This document shows, piece after piece, positions 21,428 to 31,619 of a stretch of 64,000 nucleotides of DNA. Origin of the DNA: Sabethes cyaneus. Taxonomy: Eukaryota; Arthropoda; Insecta; Diptera; Culicidae. Made by a program: the position numbers and the translations under genes. The notes under the pieces were generated by a model. The model saw only the letters and a list, made by a program, of their open reading frames with translations. It did not search any database and was not told the origin of the DNA. Location of the stretch: contig NC_071353.1 of the NCBI RefSeq assembly GCF_943734655.1, positions 149,092,043-149,156,042 of the forward strand, in the 5' to 3' direction. Position 1 is the first letter of the stretch. Each line of letters starts with the position of its first letter.

Positions 21428-21623
21428 CAGCAAAGTTTCGTTAATTGGTGGTTCGTTAATTGGGCGGTTCGTTAATTGGGTGTTCGCTAATTGGGCTATG
21501 TGACAACTTGAATGTCAAAATTGTATGGAATTTTCGAGTTTAGAAATTTCTAACAACTGTCAGTCGGCCCAATTAGCGAATCAGCTAGAGTGCAGTCGTG
21601 GCCCAATTAACGAATTCAGGCTG
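21428..21623. mobile_element. Short pogo-like MITE, GTTAATTGGGC repeats
   Basis: 196 bp flanked by TA. It begins CAGCAAAGTTTCGTTAATTGG and ends with CCAATTAACGAATTCAGGCTG. The subterminal GTTAATTGGGC motif is repeated four times on the left and appears inverted on the right. The same motif occurs in 17798..18335, so the two are related. Confidence 0.75.
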
Positions 21624-21839
21624 TATTAATATTTTTTGAAACGATGATTCTACAATTGATGCAGGGACGATAAGGGAAAGTAATGAAGAAGGATTTTTTA
21701 GGGAATGAAGGGGAAAGAGTGGCAAGGAAGGGGGGGGGAGGGTAATAGGTAACTATGCTTAACAAGTTGTCGTTGTGACTCTTTTGTCCAATGCTGGAAG
21801 GTGCATGGGTCGAACCAAGCTATAATCAGAGATTATAAC

Positions 21840-21915
21840 CAGATTTGAACCCACAACACTTGCCAGGGCGTGTGGCTCGCTGGTACCCGTAAACCTTTGA
21901 ACCATAGAGGCGCTG
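21840..21915 (-). repeat. tRNA-like SINE head
   Basis: On the - strand, TGGTTCAAAGG (complement of 21894..21904) fits the A box TRGYNNARNNG. GTTCAAATC (complement of 21842..21850) fits the B box GWTCRANNC, 44 bases apart. The surroundings have CTTTTGTCC at 21782 and its complement at 21916. It is a tRNA-derived SINE-like element; Feilai is the known tRNA-related SINE of Aedes, but identity was not tested. Confidence 0.55.
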
Positions 21916-22049
21916 GACAAAAGAAGTCTGCACAACCCCCCTTATTAACCATAGCGACATGGGTTGGGCTATTTTTAGTCACAAATTGTTCCTCCACCTA
22001 CTGTAGAAACCACCGACCGAGAAGTTTTAATCTAACTTGTTAATGTATT

Positions 22050-22440
22050 TCCGAAGCTGTGTGTTTAGGGGTGTCCAAATTTTTTCGAATAAGCCTTAAA
22101 GCCCTGCTTGACAATCAGATAGAGGGTCTATCACCAATGCCAGTTCAGCCGTGTTCCCTGTCACACTGTGACGAAGTACTCGCCATGTTGGTGCAGAGAA
22201 GGCGTCGTTCTGATTTTGGAGAGTCGCTTGGGAGCAACACGAGACGACGTTGGTGTCCCATTCCCATCATCGTCTGTTCGAGTCTCCGACCGGGAAGATT
22301 ATCCATACGCCTCTCCACACTCCCTTTTGGTGAACTCAGGATAAGCGAAGAGAATGAAGGTCCTCCGTTCAGCAAGTCGTTGTCGAGGTTGAAGATTTCT
22401 TCCTGCTTCGTTCGACGCAATTGAGTCCTCTTCCATTGGT
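22050..22440 (-). repeat. Dispersed repeat, copy 1 (SSPKG family)
   Basis: The - strand frame 22145..22420 contains IFNLDNDLL, SLILSSPKGSVERRMDNLPG and RRLVLLPSDSPKSERR. Two further copies in the window (32645..32902 and 36190..36345) keep the same reading, so this was once coding sequence or part of a retrotransposon ORF. The parent family was not identified. Confidence 0.6.
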
Positions 22441-22661
22441 TTTGGCTCTGTGGGGCAGCAGGTGTCTTGAAGTTTAGAATAAATAATAATAATGTTGAAA
22501 GTGTGCAGTTGAAGTTTGAAAGTGATGCGACGGATGCGACTGCATCACATGCACATCAGAATTGTGATTTGACTGTGATAAAACTGCGATATAATGAAAT
22601 CACTGTAGTAAGATATATACATTGGCATTAGGTCAAATATTCCAGATTTAGCTGCCAGGTA

Positions 22662-22874
22662 TTGTCAATTGCAAGGAAAATTGTACCATCCAAAGTGCGA
22701 TATCGCTCATAAAAGTGCTATTTTGCATTAAATCGTTTCGGTATCTTCGGCGCACTTATTGCTTGGAAGATAACGAAAAAGTGCGCCGAAGATACCGAAA
22801 CGATTTAAGGCAAAATAGCACTTTTATGAGCGATATCGCACTTTGGATGGTACAATTTTCCTTGAAATTGACAA
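22662..22874. mobile_element. Hairpin MITE copy 2
   Basis: 213 bp, almost fully self-complementary. It begins TTGTCAATTGCAAGGAAAAT and ends with the complement, flanked by TA. The centre is TTATTGCTTGGAAGATAACG. TA flanks suggest Tc1/mariner mobilisation. This is the best preserved of the three copies. Confidence 0.88.
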
Positions 22875-22879
22875 TAATA

Positions 22880-23398
22880 CGTATTTAAATAAACATTGAG
22901 TAAGAAAACGATCGTCTTGTATGGTAACTTTTTATTCGAAATAGTCAGCACAACGTTGAATCGCTGCCCCTTTTTTATTGACTACTCCCTCGTCTGTCAT
23001 GCACACAAAAGAACAAACTGTCAAACTACCGCGCAACAAAATCGGCAAGATCTGAATCTGTCATCGTTCGGCTTTCTTTTGTGATCTTTCATTCGTTCGT
23101 TCGTGGTCCTTCGTATTCGTTGCTCAACTTTCAATAATTATTGTTCAGCACACGGCTGATTCGTGGCCATTGAAAAAGAACAAGATAAGTTGAATACCCT
23201 TGCCGTCTGGAACATATAACCGGTACAGTGAAAAAATTACAACTTGATAAGGAACCGAATAAGAGTAATCTCTGTTTCTTTACCACACGCCTAGCAGACA
23301 GCGATCGGGGGGCGTTTTTCATCTCCGGCTAATCTCCAGCATCTTTCCATCCACGCAACAACCAACCCGGCGCGGCGACCGTACTAGACGGAAGTAAA
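22880..23398 (+). promoter_or_regulatory. prtp upstream region and 5' UTR
   Basis: Non-repetitive sequence before the prtp start codon, with TTCGTTCG repeats near 23095. No TATA box at a convincing distance was found. A TTCAGCA at about 23142 could be an initiator. The last 100 bases before the ATG are GC-rich, like a 5' UTR. Confidence 0.4.
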
Positions 23399-23559
23399 AT
23401 GTATGCCTACAGTGGGATATGCAGCACGGTTGTGCTGCTGCTGCTAGCAGCGCTAGCATCCGCCCACGAAGAGGACACCCAAAGCGTTCTGCTGACAAAG
23501 GACAACTTCCAGTCGGAACTGGAGACCAGCAATTACTTTGTGATGTTCTTTGCACCCTG
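23399..23559 (+). CDS. prtp: prtp exon 1: signal peptide, domain 1 start
   Basis: The first coding exon has 53 codons plus two bases and starts M-Y-A-Y-S-G. A hydrophobic run (STVVLLLLAALASA) forms a signal peptide, cleaved near A-H-E-E. It continues VLLTKDNFQSELETSNYFVMFFAPW and ends ...CCCTG|GTAAGT. The FFAPW halts exactly before the CGHC redox motif, supplied by the exon at 37395 (AG|GTGTGGCCACTGC); the junction restores W-C-G-H-C in frame. Pretaporter (TXNDC5/ERp46 family) is an ER thioredoxin-like protein. In Drosophila it is also known as a Draper ligand in clearance of apoptotic cells. Confidence 0.92.
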
Positions 23560-25482
23560 GTAAGTGATTGTGTTTTTGATGGCATGTTTCCGCTTACCGG
23601 CGCAGCCGGTAGAGTTATTTTTGCTGCCCCGTCCGTTGTTGACACCTAGTACAGGCATAGTTTATTCGACAGGTTGATGGGAGCGAGAAATTATACGGTA
23701 TTTTTAGATTCACGCGTGCTCGCGGTAGTTATTTTTTAATTTTCCTCTGAATGTGACCCATACAAGTGGGTCCTATGTTTTTTCTTCTGTTGATGTGACT
23801 GATTTCACAGGAAGCGACATGGTCATATCAACCATCAAACGCAATATTCATTCGTTGCATATCTTCGTTTCGTTTTCTTATCTTTTCGAAAAGATGAAGT
23901 GACATTTTTTGTTGTCTTTTCTTTCTGTTTCATCATGACTGTGCTTATCAGTAGAATGAGTATGTAGCACATCAGTAGTAATCAGTAATGAGACAATGTT
24001 TTTTGTTACTTGCCGAAGACAAGTAACACATTTACCGTACAGAAATGTCGTCATGCTTTGGAAAGCTGCAAAAATTGTGATCTATTTTATTTTTGACTAT
24101 TTTTTATGAATGTCATATGACGAAAACAAAGCTAGAATGTCAAACTGGTTTCGTGGCATGTGACACAGATGAAAAAATGCATAGGATTGAACATAATACT
24201 TCATCAGAGATATTTACTGACATTAGACGTTCTCTAATGAGAAAGGAAGTGATCTACTGATCTACAAATCAGATTTGCATCAGCATAATTATTAGCGCAA
24301 TTTTTAATGTCAGTTTGTCCGTTAACAGCAGGCCTGTTGTGTTAGTAATTATTCAAGCGAAATATACGGTTAAACACATTGAATACGATTAGCGGTGTAT
24401 GTCGATTTGTTTTTTGAATTTGCACGACTCATTTTTACGCTGCGCTTTCTTATCGGATTCGTTGCAATTTAGTAATTAGCATAAAATTGAAGCAATAATT
24501 GGTGATTTGCCGTTTGACTACACACAACGATTCTGCCTGTTCGAGTCATTTTGAAAGTTAGCTTAACATTACCGTCTCGTTTCACTCGAATTGTTATCAA
24601 GAACCATTTTTACTGGGCTGTCATTCGACATCCTTATGACATGCCTTTTTACCAAATTTTTCGTATGTTTAGTCGTCCATTATGTATTATGCAACTCGAT
24701 TCCCAGGCAAGCATCGTACCGTAAAGCTTTGGTACTCTGGGCCGACCGGTACTGGCAGGACCTTTTTGACCTGTTTTCGGTTTATCCTCAAACGAGTTAT
24801 CCTATATTGGTAATTGCTATTCCATTTTTGTATTTGTGATTCGAGCGGCCTCCCTGCCGATTTTGTTCACTCCTTTCACCATGTCCGAACCATTTCCGCC
24901 TGTGCTCCCGAATCACTATTTCTATCATCAGCCATATATTCAACTTTGCATGTGGATCAAGCGGTCGTAGGCTGGCGCTCATAACACCAAGAAATAGGGG
25001 CGACATATTGTAAGATCGTAGCAATCATAGAAATGAACATAATGACAAGTTACTTCTACTCAGACTCCCGTTGTATCAAGACACGTTTCTACAAATTTAA
25101 CGAGGATAAAAAAAAACCAAAACTCGAAGCTGACCTGAAGCTGGAAGCAAAAGTTAACAAGAAAATGGCATGCCCAATGGCAAATGAAAAAAACAGCAAA
25201 TAAATTTTTCAACAAAATAAAATTTCTGAGAAGCTTTAGAGTGCTAGACGTAAAGTTAACATAAAAAGGAGAACTTCGAGGATCAGTAGCTATCCTGCGG
25301 TACATAAAACAAAATCGGTTCCTAAAGTGGAATGGCAGAAGACAATAACAAATCTTTGGTGAATAGGTGCTGGGCGACCTTCCGATCTTGTAACATTGGG
25401 CAAACCCAAGTTAAAATTACAACATTTATGGAATGTATTCTAAGGTTTAATTTCAGAACATATTTTGAAAATGCAGGACCTT

Positions 25483-25970
25483 ATTTAGGTCAGGTAAACC
25501 CACTTGTCCCTCCATTCGTTGAGAACGCTGACGGTTCGGTATCCGTACGTTGGGAAAAATGGAGAGAACAATTTGAAGCTTACTTGGCGTGGAAAGAAGT
25601 CAACGATTACACATCCTGTAAACTTACCCACAAAGAAGGTAAATTCCACTGGGAAACATCAAAAAACATTTGATAAAATTAAAGAGATTTTGCTTAGAAA
25701 TGAAAGTCTTGGATATTGTAATCCAGAATATGAAACGTACGTGATAGTAGATGGAAGTCCAGTTGGGCTTGGAGCAGTATTGGCTCAAAGCAATACGGAA
25801 GGCCTATTCCGAATCGTCTGTTTCGCTTCTAAAACCCTCACTGCTACAGAAAAATATATGCTCAAACTGAGAAAGAGGCGTTAGCGTTAATTTGGGGATG
25901 TGAAAAGTTTTACTATTATCTTTATGGTAAAACATTTTGGGCTAGTATTCAGATCACAAACCACTCGTTT
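25483..25970 (+). pseudogene. gypsy 2 gag fused to RNase H by deletion
   Basis: Gag N-terminus QVNPLVPPFVENADGS and VRWEKWREQFEAYLAW matches element 1. After KEVNDYTSCKL it passes directly into LTHKEGKFHWETS, FDKIKEILLRNESLGY, VIVDGSPVGLGAVLAQ and FRIVCFASKTLTATE, the RT thumb/RNase H region of element 1. The rest of gag, protease and most of RT are gone. A frameshift follows near 25860 before WGCEKFYYYLYGKT. Confidence 0.85.
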
Positions 25971-25993
25971 CTATTTGTGTGTGTGTGTGTTAA

Positions 25994-27560
25994 TCAGCTC
26001 CAGGCCGTGGTTTCCTCTGCTGTACGAAGAAGTCGTCTCCATTCTACTCGGTCCATGGCCGCAATTCGCCAGCCACGTAGTCTACGTAGGGTCCGCAGGT
26101 CGCCTTCCACTTGATCGATCCATCTTGCTCGCTGCGCGCCCCGTCGTCTCGTTCCAGTCGGATCGTTATTGAGAACTTTTTTAACCGGGCAGTCGTCCGA
26201 CATCCTCACGACATGCCCAGCCCATCGCAGGCGACCGATTTTTGCGGTGGCAGCGATGGGTCGTTCCCTAAGCAGCTGATGCAATTCATGGTTCATTCGC
26301 CTCCTCCACGTTCCGTCTTCCATCTGCACTCCGCCGTAGATGGTGCGCAACACCTTCCGTTCGAAAACACTAAGGGCGCGTTGGTCCTCCACGAGCATAG
26401 TCCATGTCTCATGGCCGTAAAGGACTACCGGTCTAATCAGCGTCTTGTAGATTGTTAACTTCGTGCGGTGGCGAATTTTGTTCGATCGCAGCGTCCTACG
26501 GAGTCCAAAGTAGACACGATTTCCTGCCATAATGCGTCTTTGTATTTCTCTACTGGTGTCGTTGTCTGCGGTAACCAGTGAGCCCAGATACACGAACTCT
26601 TCTACCACCTCGATTTCATCACCGTCTAAATGAATTCGGGGAGGGAGGTCAGTATTCACTTCTTTAGAACCTCTTCCTTTCATGTATTTTGTTTTCGATA
26701 CGGTAATGACAAGTCCTATCCGTTTGGCTTCAGCTTTCAGTCCGATGTACGTTTCCGCCATCTTCTCAAAGGTACGTGTAATGATGTCAACGTCGTCAGC
26801 GAAACCAAGAAGCTGGACGGACTTCGTGAATATCGTGCCACTCGTGTCTATACCCTATCTTCTTATCACACCCTCCAAAGCGATGTTAAACAGCAAACAT
26901 GAAAGCCCATCACCTTGCCGTAACCCTCTTCGAGATCCAAAGGGACTCGAGACTGCCCCTGATACTCGAACAACACACATTACTCGATCCATCGTCGCCT
27001 TGACCAATCGCATTAGTTTATCCGGAAATCCGTAGTAGTGCATAATCTGCCATAGCTGATCTCGATCGATCGTGTCGTACGCCGATTTGAAGTCGATGAA
27101 TAAATGATGCGTGGGCACGTTGTATTCGCGACATTTCTGCAACACTTGCCGAAGCGCGAAAATCTGGTCCGTGGTGGCACGGGCACCCATGAATCCCGCT
27201 TGATATTGCCCCACGAACTCCTTTGCAAATGGTGATAGTCGACGACATAAAAGTTGGGAGAGTACCTTGTAGGCGGCGTTCAACAGTGTGATTGCGCGGT
27301 AATTGCAACAATCCAACTTGTCGCCCTTTTTGTAGATCGGACACACGATGCCTTCCGTCCACTCCTCCGGTAGTAGCTCATCCTCCCAAATCTTGACAAT
27401 GACCCAGTGCAGCGCTCTAGCCAGTGCGTCACCACCGTATTTCAGCAGCTCGCCGGGTAGCTGATCAGCCCCAGCCGCTTTATTGTTCTTCAGCCGACCG
27501 ATCTCTTCTGCTACCTCCTGAAGGTCAGGGGCTGGTATTCTGTCGTCTTCTGCACGTGCT
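25994..27560 (-). pseudogene. RTE A reverse transcriptase
   Basis: Read on the - strand: APDLQEVAEEIGRLKNNKAA, CNYRAITLLNAAYKVLSQLL, GQYQAGFMGARATTDQIFAL, LFIDFKSAYDTIDRDQLWQI, RRGLRQGDGLSCLLFNIALE, then a single in-frame TAG at 26855..26857. The frame continues with GFADDVDIITRTFEKM, YLGSLVTADNDTSREIQRRI, LYGHETWTML and RRMNHELHQLLRERP to the C-terminus. All RT motifs are present. Apart from the TAG and the upstream foreign block it would be intact. RT copies element RNA at the nicked target. Confidence 0.88.
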
Positions 27561-27564
27561 CTGT

Positions 27565-28135
27565 TAGGTTTCGCATACAAGTTGAACCGATACGAACACA
27601 TATTGTATAATAATTGACAACCCTGTGTGTTCCCACCCCAGTACTAAATTATAACAATCGTGTGCAGCATTCAGCTGACAGTTAGATATAGTGATTTGTT
27701 TGCATCAAAAACTTATTATATTCTGTACGAAGTTAGGTTAGGAATTGTAGTTAGCAGTTTTCCGCCCTATTTTCCCGATAAAAGGAAATGCAACTAGTTT
27801 ATCAGTGTTCAGACAATTATAAGACTTGCCAGAACTAACATCGTGTTTACCACAGTTACTCCCGCCTGATCCAGTTAGCAATAAACCCCGTTAAGTAAAC
27901 GAACTAAAAGGTGTCATCTAAAATGAAGCGAATTAGGCAATAAAACTAGTGAATAGTGATACTTACTCATAAATATCGCATTAATTGCGATCATTGAAGA
28001 ATACTTACCCGATTATTCACTCGCCCAGTGTAAACTCCCGGATACTTACCAATGCCTGCATCCGCTGATCCTGAAATAGAAGATGGTAAAAGTGGTCCAT
28101 AGCCCCGTATAGAATCCTGACCCAACATGCTCCAA
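27565..28135 (+). mobile_element. LTR-like block inside RTE A
   Basis: Foreign sequence separating MAIDLGA (28140) from NRARAEDDR (27560) of the RTE ORF. In + orientation it starts TGTATAATAATTGACAACC (27604) and ends near ACTCCCGGATACTTACCA. An ATG frame M-P-A-S-A-D-P-E-I-E-D then follows before RTE sequence resumes. This resembles the LTR plus gag start of a BEL/Pao element that was truncated. No duplication was found. Confidence 0.4.
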
Positions 28136-28343
28136 GATCTATTGCCATACCGTCACCTCCATGTTCAGCTACATCGCTGTTAAGGTGCTCGTCATAATAC
28201 TGCTTCCACCTCTCGATCACCTCACGTTCGTTCGTGAGAAGATTACCGTCTGAGTCTCGACACATATCGGCCTGCGGCACATGGCCTTTGCGCGAGCGGT
28301 TTAACTTCTCGTAGAACCTCCGTTTATCGTTAGCACGGTACAG

Positions 28344-29648
28344 TTATTCCATCGCCTCGCGATCCCGATCTTCCTGTTGGCGCTTTTTCCTCCGGAAGAC
28401 CGAGTTTTGCCTGTTCCGTGCTTGTTTATATCGATCCACATTCGCCCTCGTACGGTGTTGCAGCATCCTCGCACGTGCTGCATTCTTCTCCTGCACTAAT
28501 TGCTCGCATTCGCCGTCGAACCAATCGTTTCTTCGGTTCGGATTCATTGTACCTAGTGCCGCTAGTGCAGTGCTACCGATGGCGGTCTTAATGCCTTTCC
28601 AACCATCTTCAAGAGTTGCTGCGCCAAGTTGCTCTTCCGTTGGTAGCGCTGCTTCCAGCTGCCGCGCGTATTCCTGGGCAACTCCGGTGACTCGTAGCTG
28701 CTCGATGTTGGGTCGCGGCGTACGACTTCGACGCGTGTTATGCACCGTCGAGAGTTTTGAGCGCATGCAAACTGCAACTAGGAAATGATCCGAATCTATA
28801 TTCGCACTGCGGTAGGTGCGAACGTTTATAACATCAGAGAAGAATTTACCGTCGATTAGAATATGGTCAATTTGGTTTTCTATTCGTTGGTCTGGTGATC
28901 TCCAGGTGGCCTTATGGATATCTTTGCGGGGGAAGAAGGTACTTCGGACTACCATTCCGCGGGAAGCTGCAAAATTTACGCATCGTTGGCCGTTGTCGTT
29001 CGTTGCGGCATGCAGGCTGTTTGGCCCGATTTCCGGTCTATATATAGCTTCCCGTCCTACCTGCGCGTTCATGTCACCGATGACGATTTTCACGTCCCGT
29101 CGCGGACAGCCATCATACACCTGCTCCAGCTGCGCATAGAACGCCTCCTTCTCATCATCGGGTTTCCCTTCGTGTGGGCAATGCACATTGATGATACTGT
29201 AATTGAAGAAACGGCCCTTAACCCTCAACTTGCACATCCTTGCGTTGATCGGTTGCCAACCAATCACACGCTGGCGCATCTTTCCCAGTACTATAAAGCC
29301 GGTTCCCAGCTCGTTGGTGGTGCCACAGCTCTGGTAGAAAGTAGCCGCTCGATGCCCGCTTTTCCATACCTTCTGTCCTGTCCAGCAAAGTTCCTGCAGT
29401 GCTACGACTTCAAAGTTTCGGGGATGTAATTCATCATATATTATCCTATCGCAACCCGGGAAGCCGAGCGATTTGCAATTCCATGTCCCGAGTTTCCAAT
29501 CGTAGTCCTTATTTCGTCGCGTGGGTCGACGCCGATTGTTCCGATCCCTATTTTCTTCTTCGTTGTTGGTAACTTTTAGTTTTCCAGGGCGGCTTGTTGG
29601 GCCTGCCCCTAACCCCCTGCCTCGCCGGAGGACCATCGTGCACAGCAC
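28344..29648 (-). CDS. RTE A endonuclease domain ORF
   Basis: 434 codons, open. Motifs in order: LGTWNCKSLGFPGCDRI, VVALQELCW, NELGTGFIVLGKM, NVHCPHEGKPDDEKEAFYAQ, KIVIGDMNAQVGREAIYRPE, NDNGQRCVNFAASRG, TWRSPDQRIENQIDHILIDG and IDSDHFLVAVCMRSKL. The catalytic E, D/N and SDH residues of APE-type endonucleases are all visible. It ends at a TAA after REAME, directly followed in frame by LYRANDKRRFYEKLNRSRKG (to about 28140). The TAA is therefore a nonsense change in a longer ORF. The ATG used is arbitrary. Confidence 0.88.
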   Translation of the reverse strand: MLCTMVLRRGRGLGAGPTSRPGKLKVTNNEEENRDRNNRRRPTRRNKDYDWKLGTWNCKSLGFPGCDRIIYDELHPRNFEVVALQELCWTGQKVWKSGHRAATFYQSCGTTNELGTGFIVLGKMRQRVIGWQPINARMCKLRVKGRFFNYSIINVHCPHEGKPDDEKEAFYAQLEQVYDGCPRRDVKIVIGDMNAQVGREAIYRPEIGPNSLHAATNDNGQRCVNFAASRGMVVRSTFFPRKDIHKATWRSPDQRIENQIDHILIDGKFFSDVINVRTYRSANIDSDHFLVAVCMRSKLSTVHNTRRSRTPRPNIEQLRVTGVAQEYARQLEAALPTEEQLGAATLEDGWKGIKTAIGSTALAALGTMNPNRRNDWFDGECEQLVQEKNAARARMLQHRTRANVDRYKQARNRQNSVFRRKKRQQEDRDREAME

Positions 29649-29971
29649 TGTTTAGAGTCCCTGCTGGCATAAGGACGAGTATAATAATCAGCCGCCCCTA
29701 ACATGGAGAACAGACGCTGTTTGAGCCGCACCTCCTTGGTGGACAGACGCTCGTGTTTGACGAAGCATTTCCTCTACCGCCTGCTATGGTTACCGCGCCA
29801 GTATTCGCGTCGCACCTCCTCACATCGCTATTGTCAGATTGACAACATTGCCCAGGCTACGCCGCATTTGGTATCATATGACTCGTGGAGGCGTGAGGCG
29901 GGAGCTTGTGAGGACCAGAGCTGTGTTTGACGCTCCTTCCAGGTTGTCAACTCACCATTTGAAGCCCAACC

Positions 29972-31015
29972 CGTTTCTATTTTTGGTGAACGAATAAAAC
30001 CTTCTCCTCGAATTGTGCGATGGAAATTGCGATTGATGTCATATGACCTTAAGATAATGCACCGGCCAGGAAAAGGTAACATCGCGGATCCACTATCTCG
30101 ACTATGTCAAAGTATTCCAAACCATGAAACAAACTTTGCGGAAGAAGCAGGAAGAATTATCAGACTTTTTATTGAAGATAATTACTCTATTACTATTACT
30201 ATTAGACATTATGCAGGCCCCCAGATAACACAAAATCGTAATAGAAAGTTCACATTAAATCGTTTTCATGTCAATTTCATATTGGAGTTGTGAAATGATT
30301 AGAGTATGTCAAATCGAAGTGAACAATAAGTTGTTTTGCAGTCGTGCGTGTCTTCATATACAATTCATGACTGTGAATTATAAATCAGGATAGACAATTG
30401 CAATATTTGATTATATCTATATCATATATTCAGTAGTATTTAGTTGCGTGTTATAAAAACTGCGCAAAATAGAATTACAAATAGTTGTCAAAATTTTCGC
30501 ACGTATATCGCCTCCACTTTGGTACATATATGCTCTTATATGGCGTGAAATATAACTTTTTCGTTCAGATATGATTTCGTATACCTCAGTTGCAATCGAG
30601 ATATACAAACCAAATGGTTTACTGGGCCACTAGTGAAGATGAAGAACTTCAGGAACTAATCAAATGGCCGAAAACTTTTCTACGTTATAAAAAGCTGGCG
30701 AATAGTTTAACTACAGATAAAAGAATAGTTTTAAAATACCAAAGAATTATTATTTCCCGAAACTTGCAAAAGCAGGCTCTAATTTTAGCACATCAGTCTC
30801 ATTTAGGCATATCATCAATGAAACGCAGACTGAGAACAAAAGTTTGGTGGAATGGAATGAATAGGATGATCGAAAATTTCGTTGAAGATTGTCCCGGATG
30901 CACATTGGTGTCTACTTCGATTACACATTCCATTGTACGTACCGAAATTCCCGGAAGACCATGGATAAAAGTTACCGTAGACTTTATGCAAATTCCTGGA
31001 GGAAATCATTTGCTC
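29972..31015 (+). pseudogene. gypsy 2 RNase H end and integrase
   Basis: Resumes after the RTE insertion with RIKPSPRIVRWKLRLMSYDLK and NIADPLSRLCQSIP (29990-30130). After an unrelated block, 30610..31015 gives WPKTFLRYKKLANSLTTD, HQSHLGISSMKRRLRTKVWW, FVEDCPGCTLVS and IPGRPWIKVTVDFMQIPGGN. The H-H-C-C integrase zinc region and the first core Asp are present. It stops near 31015 against a - strand non-LTR fragment, so the remaining catalytic residues are lost. Confidence 0.85.
30181..30605. other. Unexplained insert in gypsy 2
   Basis: About 420 AT-rich bases separate AGRIIR from SEDEELQELIKWPK of the gypsy integrase; element 1 has only about 36 residues at this place. It has no coding motif and no convincing inverted ends. 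It may be a small MITE or decayed sequence. Confidence 0.4.
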
Positions 31016-31600
31016 GGCACAGGCTTCTCCTGGTTGCTAGGGTGTTCAGTACAATTAACTCGCATCAGGCGCACTTCGTATCTTGGTAGCTGGAGCGGGT
31101 TGTTCCAAGGCAGGCGACGGAGGGCGAATCGAATGAGCTTGCGTTGTATTCTCTCTAACCGATCAACGCAGTTGAGATAATGGGGATTCCAGACCGCCGA
31201 GCAATATTCCAGCGCCGAACGGACAAGCGCGCAGTACAAATTCTCCAAGCAATGTACATCGGTGAAGCTTTTCGCAGTCCTTATGATTAGGCCAAGACTG
31301 CGGGATGCTTTAGCAACGATGTAGCTGACGTGCTGCTTGTTGTAGGTCAGCTGAGAATCAAGGAGGGCTCCCAGGTCCTTGATGCAAAACTCTCTTTTAA
31401 TGAATTCCCCGCCTAGATGATAGTTGAAAAGGATTTGCCGTTTTTTCCTGGAGAACGACACAACTGAACACATGCTAATGTTTAACACCGTTCTATTTTC
31501 GTTACACCATCTACAAAAGCTCTCCAGTTGCTGTTGTAAAAAACACGGTATCTTCCACTTTTTTTACCTCGAGATAGATCCTAAAGTGATCATCAGCAAA
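31006..31600 (-). pseudogene. Jockey/CR1-like RT C-terminal fragment
   Basis: The - strand frame 31006..31488 has ISMCSVVSFSRKKRQILFNY, FIKREFCIKDLGALLDSQLT, ALVRSALEYCSAVWNPHYLN and RLERIQRKLIRFALRRLPW. This is the region after the RT active site in jockey/CR1-like elements. It abuts the gypsy integrase at about 31015. The upstream side (31490-31600) has a shifted frame. Confidence 0.75.
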
Positions 31601-31619
31601 GGAAAGCCTGGGTCCTCGT

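Larger units (their letters stand above)
25977..29971 (-). mobile_element. RTE-like element A with 11-bp duplication
   Basis: A complete-looking - strand non-LTR element inside the RNase H region of gypsy element 2. The target CGTTTCTATTT is duplicated at 25966..25976 and 29972..29982. Removing one copy restores D-H-K-P-L-V-S-I-F-G-E-R in the gypsy frame. The 3' end carries a (GT)7 tail (read AC on the element strand), as RTE elements often end in short repeats. It holds an endonuclease and an RT, a roughly 570-bp foreign block at 27565..28135, and two nonsense codons (near 28344 and 26855). Confidence 0.92.
25009..31015 (+). mobile_element. Ty3/gypsy element 2, deleted and split
   Basis: A diverged relative of the element at 8238..13014. 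A degenerate 5' LTR (25009..about 25093, TGTAAGATCGTAG) is followed by AATTTAACGAGGAT where a primer site would lie. The five-codon exon is preserved at 25165. Gag starts near 25492. A large internal deletion joins gag to the end of RT/RNase H. An RTE-like element (25977..29971) splits RNase H with an 11-bp duplication. Integrase sequence continues to about 31015, where a - strand non-LTR fragment begins; no 3' LTR remains. Confidence 0.85.

Noticed and set aside
21840..21915. A functional tRNA gene on the - strand
   Set aside because: A and B boxes are present, but acceptor and anticodon stems do not pair convincingly; SINE head preferred.
23095..23165. ER-stress response element upstream of prtp
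   Set aside because: CGTGG occurs twice, but the required CCAAT half-site at the right spacing is absent on either strand.
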